Source of the DNA: Spisula solida
Taxonomy: Eukaryota > Mollusca > Bivalvia > Venerida > Mactridae
Assembly (NCBI GenBank): GCA_947247005.1
Contig: OX365955.1
Span: 37,675,822-37,739,821, forward strand
Direction: 5' to 3'
DNA length: 64,000 bases
Shown: positions 61,931 through 64,000 of the stretch, in pieces
How positions within the stretch are numbered: the first letter of the stretch is position 1
How the letters are laid out: each line of letters begins with the position of its first letter
Notes under the pieces: model-generated
The model's input: only the letters and a program-made list of their open reading frames with translations
Told to the model about the DNA's origin: nothing
The model's database searches: none
Translations under genes and position numbers: made by a program

Positions 61931-64000
61931 GAGTCAGGAAGTAAAATGTGCTCAGAAAGTACAGGTGTCAGGAAGTATAGGTGTTAGGAAGTATCTAGGT
62001 GTCAGAAAGTATCTAGGTGTCAGGAAGTATAGGTTTCCAAAAGTATGAGTGTCAGAAAGTATAGGTGTCAGAAAGTATAGGTGTCAGAAAGTATGGGTGT
62101 CAGGAAGTATAGGTGTCAGAAAGTAAAGGTGTCAGAAAGTATGGGTGTCAGGAAGTATTGGTGTCAGAAAGTATAGGTGTTAGGAAGTATATGTGTCAAA
62201 AAGTATGGGTGTCAGAAAGTATAGGTGTCAGGAAGTATTGGTGTCAGAAAGTATAGGTGTTAGGAAGTATGGGTGTCAGAAAGTATAGGTGTCAGAAAGT
62301 ATGGGTGTCAGGAAGTATAGGTGTCAGAAAGTAATGGTGTCAGAAAGTATAGGTGTCAGGAAGTATAGGTGTCAGAAAGTATGGGTGTCAGGAAGTATAG
62401 GTGTCAGAAAGTATGGGTGTCAGAAAGTATAGGTGTTAGGAAGTATAGGTATCAGAAAGTATGGGTGTCAGAAAGTATAGGTGTTAGGAAGTATGGGTGT
62501 CAGAAAGTATGGGTGTCAGGAAGTATTGGTGTCAGAAAGTATAGGTGTTAGGAAGTATTGGTGTCAGAAAGTATAGGTGTCAGAAAGTATGGGTGTCAGG
62601 AAGTATAGGTGTCAGAAAGTATGGGTGTCAGAAAGTATAGGTGTCAGAAAGTATAGGTGTCAGAAAGTATGGGTGTCAGGAAGTATAGGTGTCAGAAAGT
62701 ATGGGTGTCAGAAAGTATAGGTGTCAGAAAGTATAGGTGTCAGGAAGTATAGGTGTTAGGAAGTATAGGTGTCAGAAAGTATGGGTGTCAGAAAGTATAG
62801 GTGTTAGGAAGTATGGGTGTCAGAAAGTATAGGTGTTAGGAAGTATGGGTGTAAGAAAGTATAGGTGTCAGAAAGTATAGGTGTTAGGAAGTATGGGTGC
62901 CAGAAAGTATAGGTGTTAGGAAGTATGGGTGCCAGAAAGTATAGGTGTTAGGGAGTATGGGTGCCAGAAAGTATAGGTGTTAGGAAGTATGGGTGTCAGG
63001 AAGTATAGGTGTCAGAAAGTAATGGTGTCAGAAAGTATAGGTGTCAGAAAGTATGGGTGTCAGGAAGTATAGGTGTTAGGAAGTATGGGTGTCAGAAAGT
63101 ATAGGTGTTAGGAAGTATGGGTGTCAGAAAGTATAGGTGTTAGGAAGTATGGGTGTCAGAAAGTATAGGTGTCAGAAAGTATAGGTGTTAGGAAGTATGG
63201 GTGCCAGAAAGTATAGGTGTTAGGAAGTATGGGTGCCAGAAAGTATAGGTGTTAGGGAGTATGGGTGCCAGAAAGTATAGGTGTTAGGAAGTATGGGTGT
63301 CAGAAAGTATAGGTGTTAGGAAGTATGGGTGTCAGAAAGTATAGGTGTCAGAAAGTATAGGTGTTAGGAAGTATGGGTGCCAGAAAGTATAGGTGTTAGG
63401 AAGTATTGGTGCCAGAAAGTATAGGTGTTAGGGAGTATGGGTGCCAGAAAGTATAGGTGTTAGGAAGTATGGGTGTCAGAAAGTATAGGTGTTAGGAAGT
63501 ATGGGTGTCAGAAAGTATAGGTGTCAGAAAGTATGGGTGTCAGGAAGTATAGGTGTCAGAAAGTATGGGTGTCAGAAAGTAATGGTGTCGGAAAGTATGG
63601 GTGTTAGGAAGTATGGGTGTCAGAAAGTATGGGTGTCAGAAAGTATAGGTGTCAGGAAGTATAGGTGTCAGGAAGTATGGGTGTCAGAAAGTATAGGTGT
63701 TAGGAAGTATATGTGTCAAAAAGTATGGCTGTCAGAAAGTATAGGTGTCAGGAAGTATTGGTGTCAGGAAGTATGGGTGTCAGGAAGTATAGGTGTCAGG
63801 AAGTATGGGTGTCAGAAAGTATAGGTGTCAGGAAGTATTGGTGTCAGAAAGTATAGGTGTCAGAAAGTATAGGTGTCAGAATGTATAGGTGTCAGAAAGT
63901 ATGGGTGTCAGGAAGCATAGGTGTCAGAAAGTATAGGTGTCAGGAAGTATAGGTGTTAGGAAGTATAGGTGTCAGAAAGTATGGGTGTCAGAAAGTATAG
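61931..64000. repeat. 16-bp minisatellite, runs off the window
   Basis: About 130 head-to-tail copies of 'gtgtcagaaagtatag' with common variants (tcagg/ttagg/ccaga; tatag/tatgg/tattg). Because 16 is not a multiple of 3, three units make a 48-nt, 16-residue peptide period without a stop in the shown strand, which creates spurious ORFs. Higher-order blocks of several variant units recur (62881, 63185 and 63361 onward). The right end is not reached. Confidence 0.97.

Noticed and set aside
62369..63824. Repeat ORFs 'VSESIGVRKYRCQK'
   Set aside because: Arise automatically from the 16-bp minisatellite; no start context or flanking gene structure.

Overview
This is a stretch of AT-rich animal nuclear DNA. 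It has intron-bearing genes with GT-AG splice sites, tRNA-derived SINE-like repeats, many short inverted-repeat transposons and several minisatellites. A bivalve mollusc is my best guess, because of the RING-less B-box/NHL-type single-exon TRIM gene and the style of repeats (units rich in 'TGACCTTTGACCT', GACG/GACT-rich tails). The species is inference, not something I can prove here.

Two protein-coding genes are well supported. (1) 18527-20272 (+) is an intronless gene for a 581-residue TRIM-like protein with two B-boxes, a coiled coil and a C-terminal NHL-like propeller, followed by an AATAAA. (2) 59789 down to 32352 (-) is a complete 21-exon gene of 4,491 coding nt (1,496 aa). It is orthologous to human UHRF1BP1L/UHRF1BP1 (BLTP3B/SHIP164 and BLTP3A), bridge-like lipid-transfer proteins of the VPS13 superfamily. 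All 20 introns have GT-AG ends and all exon phases join without a frame error.

Layout: 1-17.3 kb has no recognisable gene, only repeats (a 53-bp minisatellite, MITEs, tRNA-like SINE pieces, a pogo-like element). 17.3-18.2 kb is a tandemly reiterated interspersed repeat. 18.5-20.8 kb is the TRIM gene. 20.8-32.3 kb is repeat-rich noncoding DNA, which may include a very long 3' UTR of the minus-strand gene. 32.35-59.8 kb is the BLTP3 gene, whose introns are full of MITEs. 59.8-61.9 kb is the presumptive promoter side, with a possible divergent first exon at 60500. 61.9-64 kb is a 16-bp minisatellite that runs off the window.

The most striking observation is in the BLTP3 gene. Two unrelated introns each end in a minisatellite whose repeat unit contains the 3' splice site plus the first part of the following coding exon: 72 bp x about 20 before exon 8, and 75 bp with 9 acceptors before exon 12. 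Both periods are multiples of three, and the joins read through in frame. The gene therefore carries arrays of near-identical competing splice acceptors that could add 24- or 25-residue blocks to the lipid-transfer domain.
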